Assembly: GCA_021203665.1 (NCBI GenBank) | Contig: JAJQAT010000191.1 | Location: forward strand, 1 to 6,462 | Source of the DNA: Bacillota bacterium | GTDB lineage: Bacteria > Bacillota > Clostridia > UBA1381 | Direction of reading: 5' to 3' | Length of the DNA stretch: 6,462 bases | Part shown: positions 1 to 6,453 of the stretch, piece by piece | Layout: every line of letters starts with the position of its first letter | Position numbering within the stretch: the first letter of the stretch is position 1 | The notes under the pieces: model-generated | What the model saw: only the letters and a program-made list of their open reading frames with translations | Databases searched by the model: none | What the model was told of the DNA's origin: nothing | Made by a program: the position numbers and the translations under genes

Positions 1-52
1 CTTATATTATATCACGAAGTGAGGTGTTTGTATAGTGGTTTGTCTACAGTCT
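1..52. other. Left-edge stretch without a supported gene
   Basis: No complete gene is visible. One forward frame stays open from base 1 to a TGA at 52-54, directly before the rightward terminator, so the last 17 codons of a gene entering from the left are possible. The reading is too short to recognise, and the AT-rich first part looks more like a 3' untranslated tail. A small inverted repeat, TCACGAAGTGA, lies at 12-22. Confidence 0.3.
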
Positions 53-91
53 GAAAGCCCGACGCATAAACCGCGTCAGGCTTTCCTTTTT
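53..91 (+). terminator. Rightward intrinsic terminator overlapping the cca 3' end
   Basis: GAAAGCC (53-59) pairs with GGCTTTC (79-85), and GACGC (61-65) pairs with GCGTC (73-77), with one C/A mismatch and a seven-base loop. A run of five T (87-91) follows on the plus strand. On the minus strand the sequence after the stem is not T-rich, so the signal is directional and would stop a plus-strand transcript entering from the left. Its right arm and T-run lie inside the last codons of the convergent cca gene. Confidence 0.7.
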
Positions 92-1419
92 CTTCTGTAT
101 TCCTTTGCTCTTTTCAGCAAATATTCTCTGTTGTTAAGCTCGGGATTTATTATAACCTCGTCAATCAGACGCTTCAGCGCGTCGCCTATTTCTCTGCCGG
201 GGCGGTAGCCTGCGCGTATCAAATCCTTTCCGTTTACGGCAAGATGCGATACAAGATACGGCTGTCTTTCCGCGAGTATCTCCTTGTAAATATGATAAGC
301 GCCGTCTATGCGCTTTTTCTTTTCGGGAAAATGCTCCGGATTTTTCGCCATATTGTCGGCGGTCTGCAAAAGCAAAAGCTTTTCAAACAGCGTCTCGCCC
401 GTGCGCGACATCATTCGCTTTACCGCCGGCGGCGACGACTCTATGCGCACATCGTGATTTTCCACAAGCACCGATATATCATGTATGGTGTCGTTGTCCA
501 TGCGGAGTCTGTGCAGCAAATCGACGGCTATTTTACAGCTTTCCCTATGATGCCCGTAAAAGTGTATTATGCCGTTCTGGTCGGTGCTTGAACAGCAGGG
601 CTTGCCGATGTCGTGCATAAGCGCCGCCCAGCGCAGCGTCAAGTCGGCGGGCGTGCCCTTTAGCGTGTGCATAATATGCTCGCCCACGTCATATATGTGA
701 TACTTGTTTTTCTGCGGCTCGCCGAAGCATCTTTCAAGCTCCGGCATTATATACCTCATCAGTCCGCATTCGCGCAGCTTTCTTATATAGTCGGGGTTCT
801 CCGACAGGAGTATTTTGTTAATCTCCTCAAGAATACGCTCGCCGCTCACCTTTTTTATCAAGACGGCGCATTTCTTGATTGCCCTCCACGTATTATCCTC
901 AATTCTGAATGACAGCGCCGCGCTGAATCTGACCGCGCGCAGCATTCTTAAAGCGTCCTCCTTAAATCTTTGCTCCGGATCGCCCACACACCTTATTATT
1001 CTGTTTTTTATATCCGTCTGACCTCCGAAATAATCGAGTATTCCCTCGCGCGGATTATACATCATCGCGTTTATCGTGAAATCGCGCCGAGCGCAGTCCT
1101 CCCTCGCCTTGTTCACAAAGCTTACGCTTTTCGGGTGTCTGCCGTCGGCGTATTCCCCGTCGCGGCGGTAGGTTGTAACCTCGTAGCCGGTCTTATTTTC
1201 AACAACGGTAACCGTTCCGTGCTTTATGCCGGTGTCTATCGTGCGCTTGAAAAGAGCCTTTGTGTCCTCCGGTCTCGCGCTTGTGGCAATGTCGTAATCA
1301 TGCGGAGTTTTTTCCATAAGCATATCGCGCACCGCGCCTCCCGCGACAAACACCGAAAAGCCGCCCTCCTCCAGCCAGCTTAAAATATTCACAACGCTTT
1401 CGGGCAAACGCAAATCCAT
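76..1419 (-). CDS. cca: CCA tRNA nucleotidyltransferase (class II, with HD domain)
   Basis: Adds or repairs the 3' CCA end of tRNAs from CTP and ATP without a nucleic-acid template, in the cytoplasm. Seen in the 447-residue product: the nucleotidyltransferase signature GGAVRD (27-32) followed by the metal-binding DYD (41-43), the TYRRDGEY flexible-loop region (83-90), RRDFTINAM (111-119), and the nucleotide-selecting EDALRMLRAVRF (154-165). A metal-dependent HD domain follows (H248, H269-D270, H290-H291, D355), then a basic C-terminal tail (RRKRKA). The length matches clostridial family members with an HD domain. ATG at 1419 is preceded by GGGAG ten bases away, and a consensus promoter lies upstream. 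It appears monocistronic within the window and divergent from the hydrogenase gene. Poly(A) polymerase or an A-adding-only enzyme are alternatives because the family shares these motifs, but the full motif set in a Gram-positive context favours CCA addition. Confidence 0.93.
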   Translation of the reverse strand: MDLRLPESVVNILSWLEEGGFSVFVAGGAVRDMLMEKTPHDYDIATSARPEDTKALFKRTIDTGIKHGTVTVVENKTGYEVTTYRRDGEYADGRHPKSVSFVNKAREDCARRDFTINAMMYNPREGILDYFGGQTDIKNRIIRCVGDPEQRFKEDALRMLRAVRFSAALSFRIEDNTWRAIKKCAVLIKKVSGERILEEINKILLSENPDYIRKLRECGLMRYIMPELERCFGEPQKNKYHIYDVGEHIMHTLKGTPADLTLRWAALMHDIGKPCCSSTDQNGIIHFYGHHRESCKIAVDLLHRLRMDNDTIHDISVLVENHDVRIESSPPAVKRMMSRTGETLFEKLLLLQTADNMAKNPEHFPEKKKRIDGAYHIYKEILAERQPYLVSHLAVNGKDLIRAGYRPGREIGDALKRLIDEVIINPELNNREYLLKRAKEYRRKRKA

Positions 1420-1459
1420 AATTTTGACACTCCCTTCGCGACCGTTTAACTATGAAAAA

Positions 1460-1489
1460 ATTATAAATCCAATATGCCTTATATGTCAA
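1460..1489 (-). promoter_or_regulatory. Sigma-A promoter of cca
   Basis: On the minus strand a perfect TTGACA (1489-1484) is separated by 18 bases from a perfect TATAAT (1465-1460). Transcription should begin near 1453, giving a leader of roughly 33 bases that contains the GGGAG ribosome binding site (1434-1430). Both hexamers match consensus exactly, which suggests strong constitutive expression. Confidence 0.8.
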
Positions 1490-1501
1490 TAGCTTTTTGC
1501 C

Positions 1502-1520
1502 GAATGTAAATTGAATGTAA
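1502..1520 (+). repeat. Tandem GAATGTAA repeat, possible operator
   Basis: GAATGTAA occurs at 1502-1509 and again at 1513-1520, start to start 11 bases, about one helical turn. The core ATGTAAA reappears inverted as TTTACAT at 1571-1577, inside the spacer of the rightward promoter. The arrangement resembles a site for a regulator binding one face of the helix, but no specific protein can be assigned and AT-rich DNA makes short repeats cheap. Confidence 0.3.
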
Positions 1521-1542
1521 TACTTCTCTCCGTAAAATTAAC

Positions 1543-1560
1543 ATATTTAAACCTTAACAA
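1543..1560 (+). promoter_or_regulatory. Candidate Rex (redox repressor) operator
   Basis: The clostridial Rex consensus, from memory, is TTGTTAA-N4-TTAACAA. The right half here, TTAACAA (1554-1560), is exact. The left half (1543-1549, ATATTTA) matches 4 of 7 positions. The site ends four bases before the -35 element of the hydrogenase promoter, where a repressor would hinder RNA polymerase. Rex control of hydrogenase and fermentation genes is known in Clostridia. The weak left half keeps this tentative. Confidence 0.35.
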
Positions 1561-1564
1561 TCGA

Positions 1565-1593
1565 TTGACTTTTACATCAAAATAGTGTATATT
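1565..1593 (+). promoter_or_regulatory. Promoter of the hydrogenase-glycosidase unit
   Basis: TTGACT (1565-1570) is followed after 17 bases by TATATT (1588-1593), each 5 of 6 to the sigma-A consensus. A perfect TATAAT also exists at 1594-1599 but would need a 23-base spacer. The palindrome CAATCGATTG (1558-1567) overlaps the -35 box. Transcription should start near 1600, leaving a leader of about 33 bases with the ribosome binding site GAGGGAG at 1618-1624. Confidence 0.65.
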
Positions 1594-1632
1594 TATAATA
1601 GTAGAAAATATAACAATGAGGGAGATTTTGTT

Positions 1633-3105
1633 ATGGAAAGAAACAGCGATACAAGGCAAATGAAATATGAGGCGTTAAGAGCGGTAGCGGAGCTTGCTTT
1701 TAACGATAAATTAAACGAGGAAACCATAGAGGACATCCCCTTTAAAATTATACCCACCGCCACTCCGCGGTTTAGGTGCTGCGTATACAAGGAAAGGGAA
1801 ATCATAAGGCAAAGAGTAAGGCTCGCGATGGGAAAGGCGCCCATTCCCGTGCACAACGTTGAAAACATCGAGGTCAAAACCGGCACGATTCAGGTTATTC
1901 CAGCCGCGTGCGAGGGCTGCCCGATTAACCGTTTCCAGGTAACGGAGAACTGCCAAAAATGTATGGCAAAGGCTTGCCAGAACGCCTGTGCTTTCGGCGC
2001 TATCACAATCACCGGACGCGGCGCGTACATAGACCAGACAAAGTGTCACGAATGCGGAAGATGCGCCGAGGCTTGTCCTTATCACGCGATAGCCGACCTT
2101 ATGCGTCCCTGCAAAAGGAGCTGCGACGTGGGCGCTATCACAATAGGCGGCGACAGGCTTGCGAACATTGACGAAAGCAAATGCGTAAGCTGCGGTCACT
2201 GCGCGGCGGCTTGTCCCTTCGGCGCGATTTCGGATATGTCGCAAATAACAGAGGTAATAGGAAAAATAAACGACAAGGATACAAGGGTTGTGGCTATTCC
2301 CGCTCCCGCGGTTGAGGGTCAATTCGGCTCGGAGGCTACAGTCGGACGTATCATAACCGCGTTAAAGCAGCTTGGCTTTGACGACGTTGTGGAGGTCGCG
2401 CTCGGCGCGGACGCCGTTGCCTTTAACGAGGCGAAGGAGCTTATCGAAAATCACGAAAAGGGCGAAAAAATGACAACCTCATGCTGTCCGGCATTCGTCA
2501 CGCTGATAAGAAAGCATTATCCCAAGCTTGTCGATAAAATGTCGAACACGGTTTCGCCGATGGTCGCGACGGTAAGATGGATAAGAGAAAATATGCCCGG
2601 CGCGTACATTGTCTTTATAGGTCCGTGTATGGCAAAGAAGGAAGAGGCTAAATTCGGCGTTGAGGGAAGTCCGGACGCCGTTATGACCTTTGAGGAGCTT
2701 AACGCGCTGTTTGACGCGAGAAGAATAGACCCCGTAAACTGCCAGGAGTCTCCGACGGAGGCTACATCATACGGCAGACGCTTCTCGGGCGCGGGCGGCG
2801 TAACCGAGGCGGTTATGAAAGCCGTCAAGGAAATGGGCTGCACCGACGAGATAAAGGCAAAGGGATGCAGCGGTCTTAAGGAATGTAAGGTCGCGCTGGC
2901 GATGCTTAACGTGAACAAGCTGCCCGAGGACATTATCGAGGGTATGGCGTGCGAGGGCGGCTGTATGGCGGGTCCCGGCTCGATAGCTCCGCTTCAGCAG
3001 CTCAAAATGGCGAGAATGAAGAAAATCAAGGGCAAGGATAACGACAACATCACGGAAATGCTCACCGGTCACGACTTTATGAAGGTTCATATGGACAGAG
3101 AATAA
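1633..3105 (+). CDS. Monomeric [FeFe] hydrogenase-like protein, group B type
   Basis: Probably a cytoplasmic iron-only hydrogenase exchanging electrons, likely with ferredoxin, for H2 production or uptake. The 490-residue product carries all three H-cluster motifs: TTSCCPAF (281-288), GPCMAKKEE (330-338) and MACEGGCMAGPG (438-449). Cluster ligands C285, C332, C440 and C444 and the proton-relay candidates C284 and E338 are present by comparison with C. pasteurianum CpI. The Met that precedes PC in CpI is Gly here (G330), and VSPMVAT (307-313) with short loops fits group B (B1/B3) rather than group A. The N-terminal part is ferredoxin-like: CX2CX4CX3C (107-119), CX2CX2CX3C (138-148), C160/C164, and CX2CX2CX3C (184-194), plus CX2C at 93-96, enough for three or four 4Fe-4S clusters. 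ATG 1633 was chosen because GAGGGAG sits eight bases upstream; an in-frame ATG at 1585 lies inside the promoter. Catalytic activity and a possible sensory role are not determined by sequence. Confidence 0.88.
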   Translation: MERNSDTRQMKYEALRAVAELAFNDKLNEETIEDIPFKIIPTATPRFRCCVYKEREIIRQRVRLAMGKAPIPVHNVENIEVKTGTIQVIPAACEGCPINRFQVTENCQKCMAKACQNACAFGAITITGRGAYIDQTKCHECGRCAEACPYHAIADLMRPCKRSCDVGAITIGGDRLANIDESKCVSCGHCAAACPFGAISDMSQITEVIGKINDKDTRVVAIPAPAVEGQFGSEATVGRIITALKQLGFDDVVEVALGADAVAFNEAKELIENHEKGEKMTTSCCPAFVTLIRKHYPKLVDKMSNTVSPMVATVRWIRENMPGAYIVFIGPCMAKKEEAKFGVEGSPDAVMTFEELNALFDARRIDPVNCQESPTEATSYGRRFSGAGGVTEAVMKAVKEMGCTDEIKAKGCSGLKECKVALAMLNVNKLPEDIIEGMACEGGCMAGPGSIAPLQQLKMARMKKIKGKDNDNITEMLTGHDFMKVHMDRE

Positions 3106-3121
3106 AACAGTCCGAATTTTG

Positions 3122-3129
3122 AAAGGAAG
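3122..3129 (+). promoter_or_regulatory. Ribosome binding site deciding the glycosidase start
   Basis: AAAGGAAG lies seven bases before ATG 3137. It overlaps the codons just after a possible in-frame TTG at 3119, which itself has no purine-rich sequence upstream. This favours ATG 3137 over the longer reading. Confidence 0.7.
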
Positions 3130-3136
3130 CACCTAT

Positions 3137-4063
3137 ATGAAAACAGCAAACGCTCCGCTATTCACAGACCCCGTCTACAACGGCGCCGCCGACCCCGCGG
3201 TTATATACAACGAGGAAACGCACACGCATTATATGTTCTACACCGCCCGCCGCGCCACCGCGGACGAGAGCGGCGTTATGTGGGTTCACGGAACCGACAT
3301 AGGCATTGCGGAAAGCCGCGACAACGGAAATTCGTGGGAATATATCGGCATTTGCCGCGGGCTTGAATATGAAAGCGGCAAAAATACATACTGGGCGCCG
3401 GAAATTCTGCGCCATGAAAATCTGTATCATATGTACGTGAGCTATGTTCCCGGTATTCCGTCGGACTGGAAGCACCCGAGATATATTCTGCATTACACCT
3501 CGGAAAATCTGATTGACTGGAGCTTTGAGAGTAAGCTTAACCTTTCCTCGGAAAAGGTCATAGACGCGTGCGTTTTCAGAATGAAAAACGGCGTATTCAG
3601 AATGTGGTACAAGGACGAGCTGCACGGCTCGCATACATATTACGCCGACAGCTCCGACCTGTATAATTGGACCGTAAAGGGCTGCGCGGCGGACGACGTT
3701 TCTCACGAGGGTCCGAATGTGTTTGAGTTTTGTGGCAAATACTGGCTCATAACGGACTGCTGGCACGGTCTTGACGTGTACTCCTCGGACGACCTCACAA
3801 ATTGGGTCAAGCAGCCGAGCCGCATTCTTGAAAAGGGCGGCACGCGAAAGGACGACGGCGTTATGGCGAACCACGCGGACGTTGTCGTAAGCGGCGGCAG
3901 AGCGTATATATTTTATTTCACGCACCCGGACAGAAGAGAGAATATGCTCGAGGACATTGACTTAAATGAGCGCCGCACCTCCATACAGGCTGCCGAGCTT
4001 GAGGTAATGGACGGTATTCTTGTGTGCGACAGAAATAAGGAAATCTCGGTTGAATTAAGATAA
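3137..4063 (+). CDS. Cytoplasmic five-bladed beta-propeller glycosidase (GH43/GH117-like)
   Basis: Predicted glycoside hydrolase of the GH43/32/62/68/117/130 fold; the substrate is not identifiable. Evidence in the 308-residue product: ADP near the N-terminus with candidate base D19, IDACVF with candidate modulator D143, and HEGPNVF with candidate acid E191. These are the three acidic positions in the order expected for GH43. Repeated propeller strands are visible (HYMFYTA, LYHMYVSY, FRMWYKD, KYWLITD, AYIFYFTHP), as are the substrate-pocket-like YWAPEI (85-90) and HADVVV (246-251). H190 beside E191 resembles the His-Glu pair I recall from GH117 neoagarooligosaccharide hydrolases. There is no signal peptide, membrane segment or carbohydrate-binding module, so it should act on imported oligosaccharides. 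It lies 31 bases after the hydrogenase stop with no terminator between and is probably co-transcribed with it. No transporter or sugar regulator is adjacent, so the functional link is unclear. Confidence 0.78.
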   Translation: MKTANAPLFTDPVYNGAADPAVIYNEETHTHYMFYTARRATADESGVMWVHGTDIGIAESRDNGNSWEYIGICRGLEYESGKNTYWAPEILRHENLYHMYVSYVPGIPSDWKHPRYILHYTSENLIDWSFESKLNLSSEKVIDACVFRMKNGVFRMWYKDELHGSHTYYADSSDLYNWTVKGCAADDVSHEGPNVFEFCGKYWLITDCWHGLDVYSSDDLTNWVKQPSRILEKGGTRKDDGVMANHADVVVSGGRAYIFYFTHPDRRENMLEDIDLNERRTSIQAAELEVMDGILVCDRNKEISVELR

Positions 4064-4066
4064 AGC

Positions 4067-4114
4067 AAAAAAAGACTGTTGACAGGCTATGCCGCCAACA
4101 GTCTTTATTTTTTT
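4067..4114. terminator. Bidirectional intrinsic terminator between convergent units
   Basis: AAAGACTGTTG (4071-4081) pairs perfectly with CAACAGTCTTT (4096-4106), an 11-base-pair stem, with a further GGC/GCC pairing (4085-4087 with 4091-4093) at the apex. On the plus strand seven T (4108-4114) follow. On the minus strand the complement of seven A (4067-4073) supplies the U-tract. It would therefore stop the glycosidase transcript rightward and the secreted-protein transcript leftward. It occupies almost all of the 49 bases between the two stop codons. Confidence 0.88.
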
Positions 4115-5258
4115 ATTCGTTGTAATTGTTATACAGAATTATATCGGTCGCGGTGCCGTCCACTATTCTTACAAAAGCGTAATTATAGCTGTAGTCGTCG
4201 GTAAGCTCAATCGAGCCGTTTTTCTTGAACTCGCTCTCCGAAAGCGTCGTTTCTATGCTGTTTGTATCGACTATCTCAAAGTCGTATTCCTTGCCGCTCA
4301 CATCACAGCTGTAAACCATGGTGTCGCTTTGGAAATCAACCTCAATCGTTTCGTCCTCGCTGGCTTCCTTATTGATAAGGGTAAGCGTCGAGCCGCTCTT
4401 CATAGCGATAATGCCGAAGGCGTATTGATACCTGTCGGACGACGCCTTTTCGCCGAATTTAATATACGACCACTGCGACGCGACCTTTCCGCCGGAGGTA
4501 AACAGCTCCTCAAAATCCGTTCCGTAATCCGCGCTGTCCGTAGCGAGATTTTCCGATGTCGGTCTGAACAGCAAATCCAACCTGTTGATTCTGGTACCCG
4601 CCAAATTCGCCGTCATGCTGACTACATCGCCCGGCTCAAGCGCGCCCGCGTCCTCGCCCACAGCAAAGGAATACGCGTCCGGAGCCGTGGATATTTCAAG
4701 GTCGGTTTCAATTCCAACCTTCATTTCCTCGCCCTGATAGAATACCGTAACGGCGTAAATTTCCTCGTCATTACTGTCCACGCTCGTCTCGACATCCGTC
4801 ACCAGCGCAGGCGCGTAAATCGCGTCAAGAGCCTTTTCATAGATTGACGGATATTTTGACGACGTTGTTGCCGGCTCCTCGGTCGCGTCCGGCTCGTCCG
4901 TCGCAGACGGTGTTTCGGTCGCTTCGGGCGTCTCGGTCGCGGCAGGCTCATCCGCCGTATCATCATCCTCCGCCTCAATATCGATAAATTCGTTCGTGTC
5001 CACGAAGTAAACTCTCTTTCTCATGTCCTCGTACTGCTCGGGTATTTCGAGAGCGAACTCGCCGTCCTCCGACTTATACTTATTGCTGTAGCACAAAACT
5101 CCGTCATCATCATAGCAGGACAAAACCGCGATAGTATCGCCCTCGCGCTCAAAAACAAGCGCCGAGCCGTTATCCACGGCGGTGAGAGTCTGCGCGAATA
5201 CCGTTGTGCCCGCCGTCATCACAGCCGCGAGCAGGACTGAAATAAATTTTCTTTTCAT
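4113..5258 (-). CDS. Secreted acidic protein with Thr/Glu/Pro linker, unknown function
   Basis: Not recognised as a named family. The 381-residue product has a clear Sec signal peptide: MKRK, hydrophobic core about 5-17, and probable cleavage after VFA (20-22). A beta-rich module follows (about 24-95, including ALEIP and RVYFVD) that resembles small modules in clostridial exported enzymes. Next comes a low-complexity linker of A, T, E, P and D (about 96-134) and a larger beta-rich acidic region (about 137-381). The latter contains EPGDVV (208-213) and ends in strands such as YAFVRIVDG and DIILYN; it recalls C-terminal segments of clostridial surface proteins, from memory only. There is no LPXTG motif, lipobox or C-terminal membrane anchor, so it should be released or held non-covalently at the wall. 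ATG 5258 has GGAAG seven bases upstream, located inside the preceding gene, and overlaps that gene's stop by one base, implying translational coupling to the ATPase. Confidence 0.85.
   Translation of the reverse strand: MKRKFISVLLAAVMTAGTTVFAQTLTAVDNGSALVFEREGDTIAVLSCYDDDGVLCYSNKYKSEDGEFALEIPEQYEDMRKRVYFVDTNEFIDIEAEDDDTADEPAATETPEATETPSATDEPDATEEPATTSSKYPSIYEKALDAIYAPALVTDVETSVDSNDEEIYAVTVFYQGEEMKVGIETDLEISTAPDAYSFAVGEDAGALEPGDVVSMTANLAGTRINRLDLLFRPTSENLATDSADYGTDFEELFTSGGKVASQWSYIKFGEKASSDRYQYAFGIIAMKSGSTLTLINKEASEDETIEVDFQSDTMVYSCDVSGKEYDFEIVDTNSIETTLSESEFKKNGSIELTDDYSYNYAFVRIVDGTATDIILYNNYNE
4866..4943 (-). repeat. Low-complexity Thr/Glu/Pro/Ala linker coding repeat
   Basis: Encodes residues 106-131 of the secreted protein, imperfect repeats of ATETPE and ATDEP/ATEEP. 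The DNA shows matching reiterated TCGGTCGC and GTCGC blocks. It is a flexible, negatively charged spacer between two folded parts, and such tracts often vary in length between strains. Confidence 0.7.
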
Positions 5259-6424
5259 TATACATCTTCCTTTCCCTTTAAATTAGCAACATAAGAGGTT
5301 ACAAACTGCTTGGCGCATCTCGCGCTTCTTCCTCCGTAATTCATCTGCCATACCACCGACTGCTTTTCTATATCGGCGTTCATCTCAACGCCGTGCTTCT
5401 TCAGCATCTCGGAAACTATGTTCAAATACTCCTTTTGGTTCGGAGCGGAGAACACAAGGCTTATTCCGAACCGCTCCGACAGCGACAGCGTTTCCTGGAG
5501 CTGGTCGTTTACGTGAATTTCGCCGCCCTCCCTATCCGACCAATTTTCGCGGATAAGATGTCTGCGGTTTGACGTCGCGTATATAAGCACATTTTCGGGG
5601 CTTGCCTGGAGCTGTCCCTCCATGGCGACCTTTAAATCTCTGTATTCCGTTTCGTGGGACTCAAAGGTAAGGTCGTCCAAAAATATTATGTACTTATTGG
5701 GACTTTGAGCAAGCGTCTTTGACAGATTGGGTATATCCTTTATGCAGTGCTTGGGCATCTCGACAATGCGGAGACCCTCGTCGCAAAACATATTCAAAAG
5801 CGCCTTTACCGATGAGGATTTACCCGAGCCTCTGTCGCCGAAGAGCAGCACATTGTTCGCCGCCTTGCCGCTTAAAAACGCCTTTGTGTTATCAATAAGC
5901 ACGCTCTTTTGATACTCGATTCCGACAAGCGAGTCAAACGTGATGCTGTCGGTTTCGGAAACGCCCGTAAGAGCTCCGTCATACTTAAACGCGGTATACT
6001 TCGCGAGTATTCCGCTGCCGAGCCTCCTGTAATGCTCTATAAGCGAATTAAGCAGCTCCTTTGCGGAATGAGCTTCGGTTATAGATTTTATAGACTCCAC
6101 ATATCCGCCGTAAAAACCGATGTTGTTTCCCGACGGCTTATATTTTATTGTAATCGAGAACAGCTTTTTGTATATCTGCTCAATATCCATCAGGGCGATT
6201 CTGTAAAGGTCGTCGCCTATGCGCTTGCCGGACTGCGCCAAACGCGAAAGTATATTATCGTCATTGGCAAGGCGCGACGCCACATATTCCCTTATGGCAC
6301 TGTTTGTAACGCCCTCCGTTTCCGAAAATTCTATTATATTGCGCAATATTGCGATATTATCCTTTTCCAAAACTCCTCTGATGCAGTTGTCGTCCTCTAT
6401 TTTATTGAATATGAATAAATCCAA
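5258..6424 (-). CDS. DUF815 family AAA+ type P-loop ATPase
   Basis: Cytoplasmic ATP-binding protein whose biological role is not established. Numbering from the GTG at 6433 (391 residues): an alpha-helical N-terminal region (about 1-160) precedes the ATPase core. The core has the family entry motif DSLVGIEYQK (167-176), ANNVLLFGDRGSGKSS with Walker A (192-207, K205), Walker B IIFLDDLTF (249-257, D253 and D254), sensor-1-like YATSNRRHL (285-293), LSERFG (318-323, R321 a candidate arginine finger) and GGRSARCAKQF (367-377, sensor-2-like). These are hallmarks of DUF815. The start is set at TTG 6424 (388 residues) because GGAAGGTGA (6438-6430) then has five bases of spacing; the GTG at 6433 lies within that Shine-Dalgarno sequence. 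An in-frame stop at 6457-6455 excludes an earlier start. It is the first gene of a two-gene unit, and its TAA overlaps the ATG of the secreted-protein gene. Confidence 0.9.
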   Translation of the reverse strand: MDLFIFNKIEDDNCIRGVLEKDNIAILRNIIEFSETEGVTNSAIREYVASRLANDDNILSRLAQSGKRIGDDLYRIALMDIEQIYKKLFSITIKYKPSGNNIGFYGGYVESIKSITEAHSAKELLNSLIEHYRRLGSGILAKYTAFKYDGALTGVSETDSITFDSLVGIEYQKSVLIDNTKAFLSGKAANNVLLFGDRGSGKSSSVKALLNMFCDEGLRIVEMPKHCIKDIPNLSKTLAQSPNKYIIFLDDLTFESHETEYRDLKVAMEGQLQASPENVLIYATSNRRHLIRENWSDREGGEIHVNDQLQETLSLSERFGISLVFSAPNQKEYLNIVSEMLKKHGVEMNADIEKQSVVWQMNYGGRSARCAKQFVTSYVANLKGKEDV

Positions 6425-6429
6425 ATGTG

Positions 6430-6438
6430 TCACCTTCC
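6430..6438 (-). promoter_or_regulatory. Ribosome binding site deciding a non-ATG start
   Basis: On the minus strand GGAAGGTGA includes AAGGTGA, an exact match to the 16S anti-Shine-Dalgarno complement. Spacing is five bases to TTG 6424, while the GTG at 6433 sits within the motif itself. This favours a TTG start codon for the ATPase. Confidence 0.6.
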
Positions 6439-6453
6439 AAAAATCTTTCTTTG

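Noticed and set aside
53..85. Terminator for cca on the minus strand
   Set aside because: The hairpin is symmetric enough, but the minus-strand sequence after it has no U-tract, so it is not an intrinsic terminator for cca.
1585..1632. Longer N-terminus for the hydrogenase starting at ATG 1585
   Set aside because: That ATG overlaps the likely -10 element, has no Shine-Dalgarno sequence, and would precede the transcription start; ATG 1633 has GAGGGAG at eight bases.
1420..1632. Riboswitch or small RNA in the divergent intergenic region
   Set aside because: Both predicted leaders are only about 33 bases long and no stable hairpin or known aptamer pattern is visible.
1711..2322. Minus-strand open frame of about 200 codons opposite the hydrogenase N-terminus
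   Set aside because: Antisense to conserved 4Fe-4S motifs, with no start signals or recognisable product.
3158..3925. Minus-strand open frame of about 255 codons opposite the glycosidase
   Set aside because: Low-complexity Val/Arg/Ala-rich reading typical of the antisense of GC-biased third positions; the plus strand shows catalytic motifs.
4089..4847. Plus-strand open frame of about 250 codons opposite the secreted-protein gene
   Set aside because: It starts inside the terminator, has no ribosome binding site, gives no recognisable domains, and lies antisense to a gene with a clear signal peptide and coupled start.
5909..6418. Plus-strand open frame of about 170 codons opposite the ATPase
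   Set aside because: Antisense to the DUF815 N-terminal part, with no ribosome binding site and no recognisable product.
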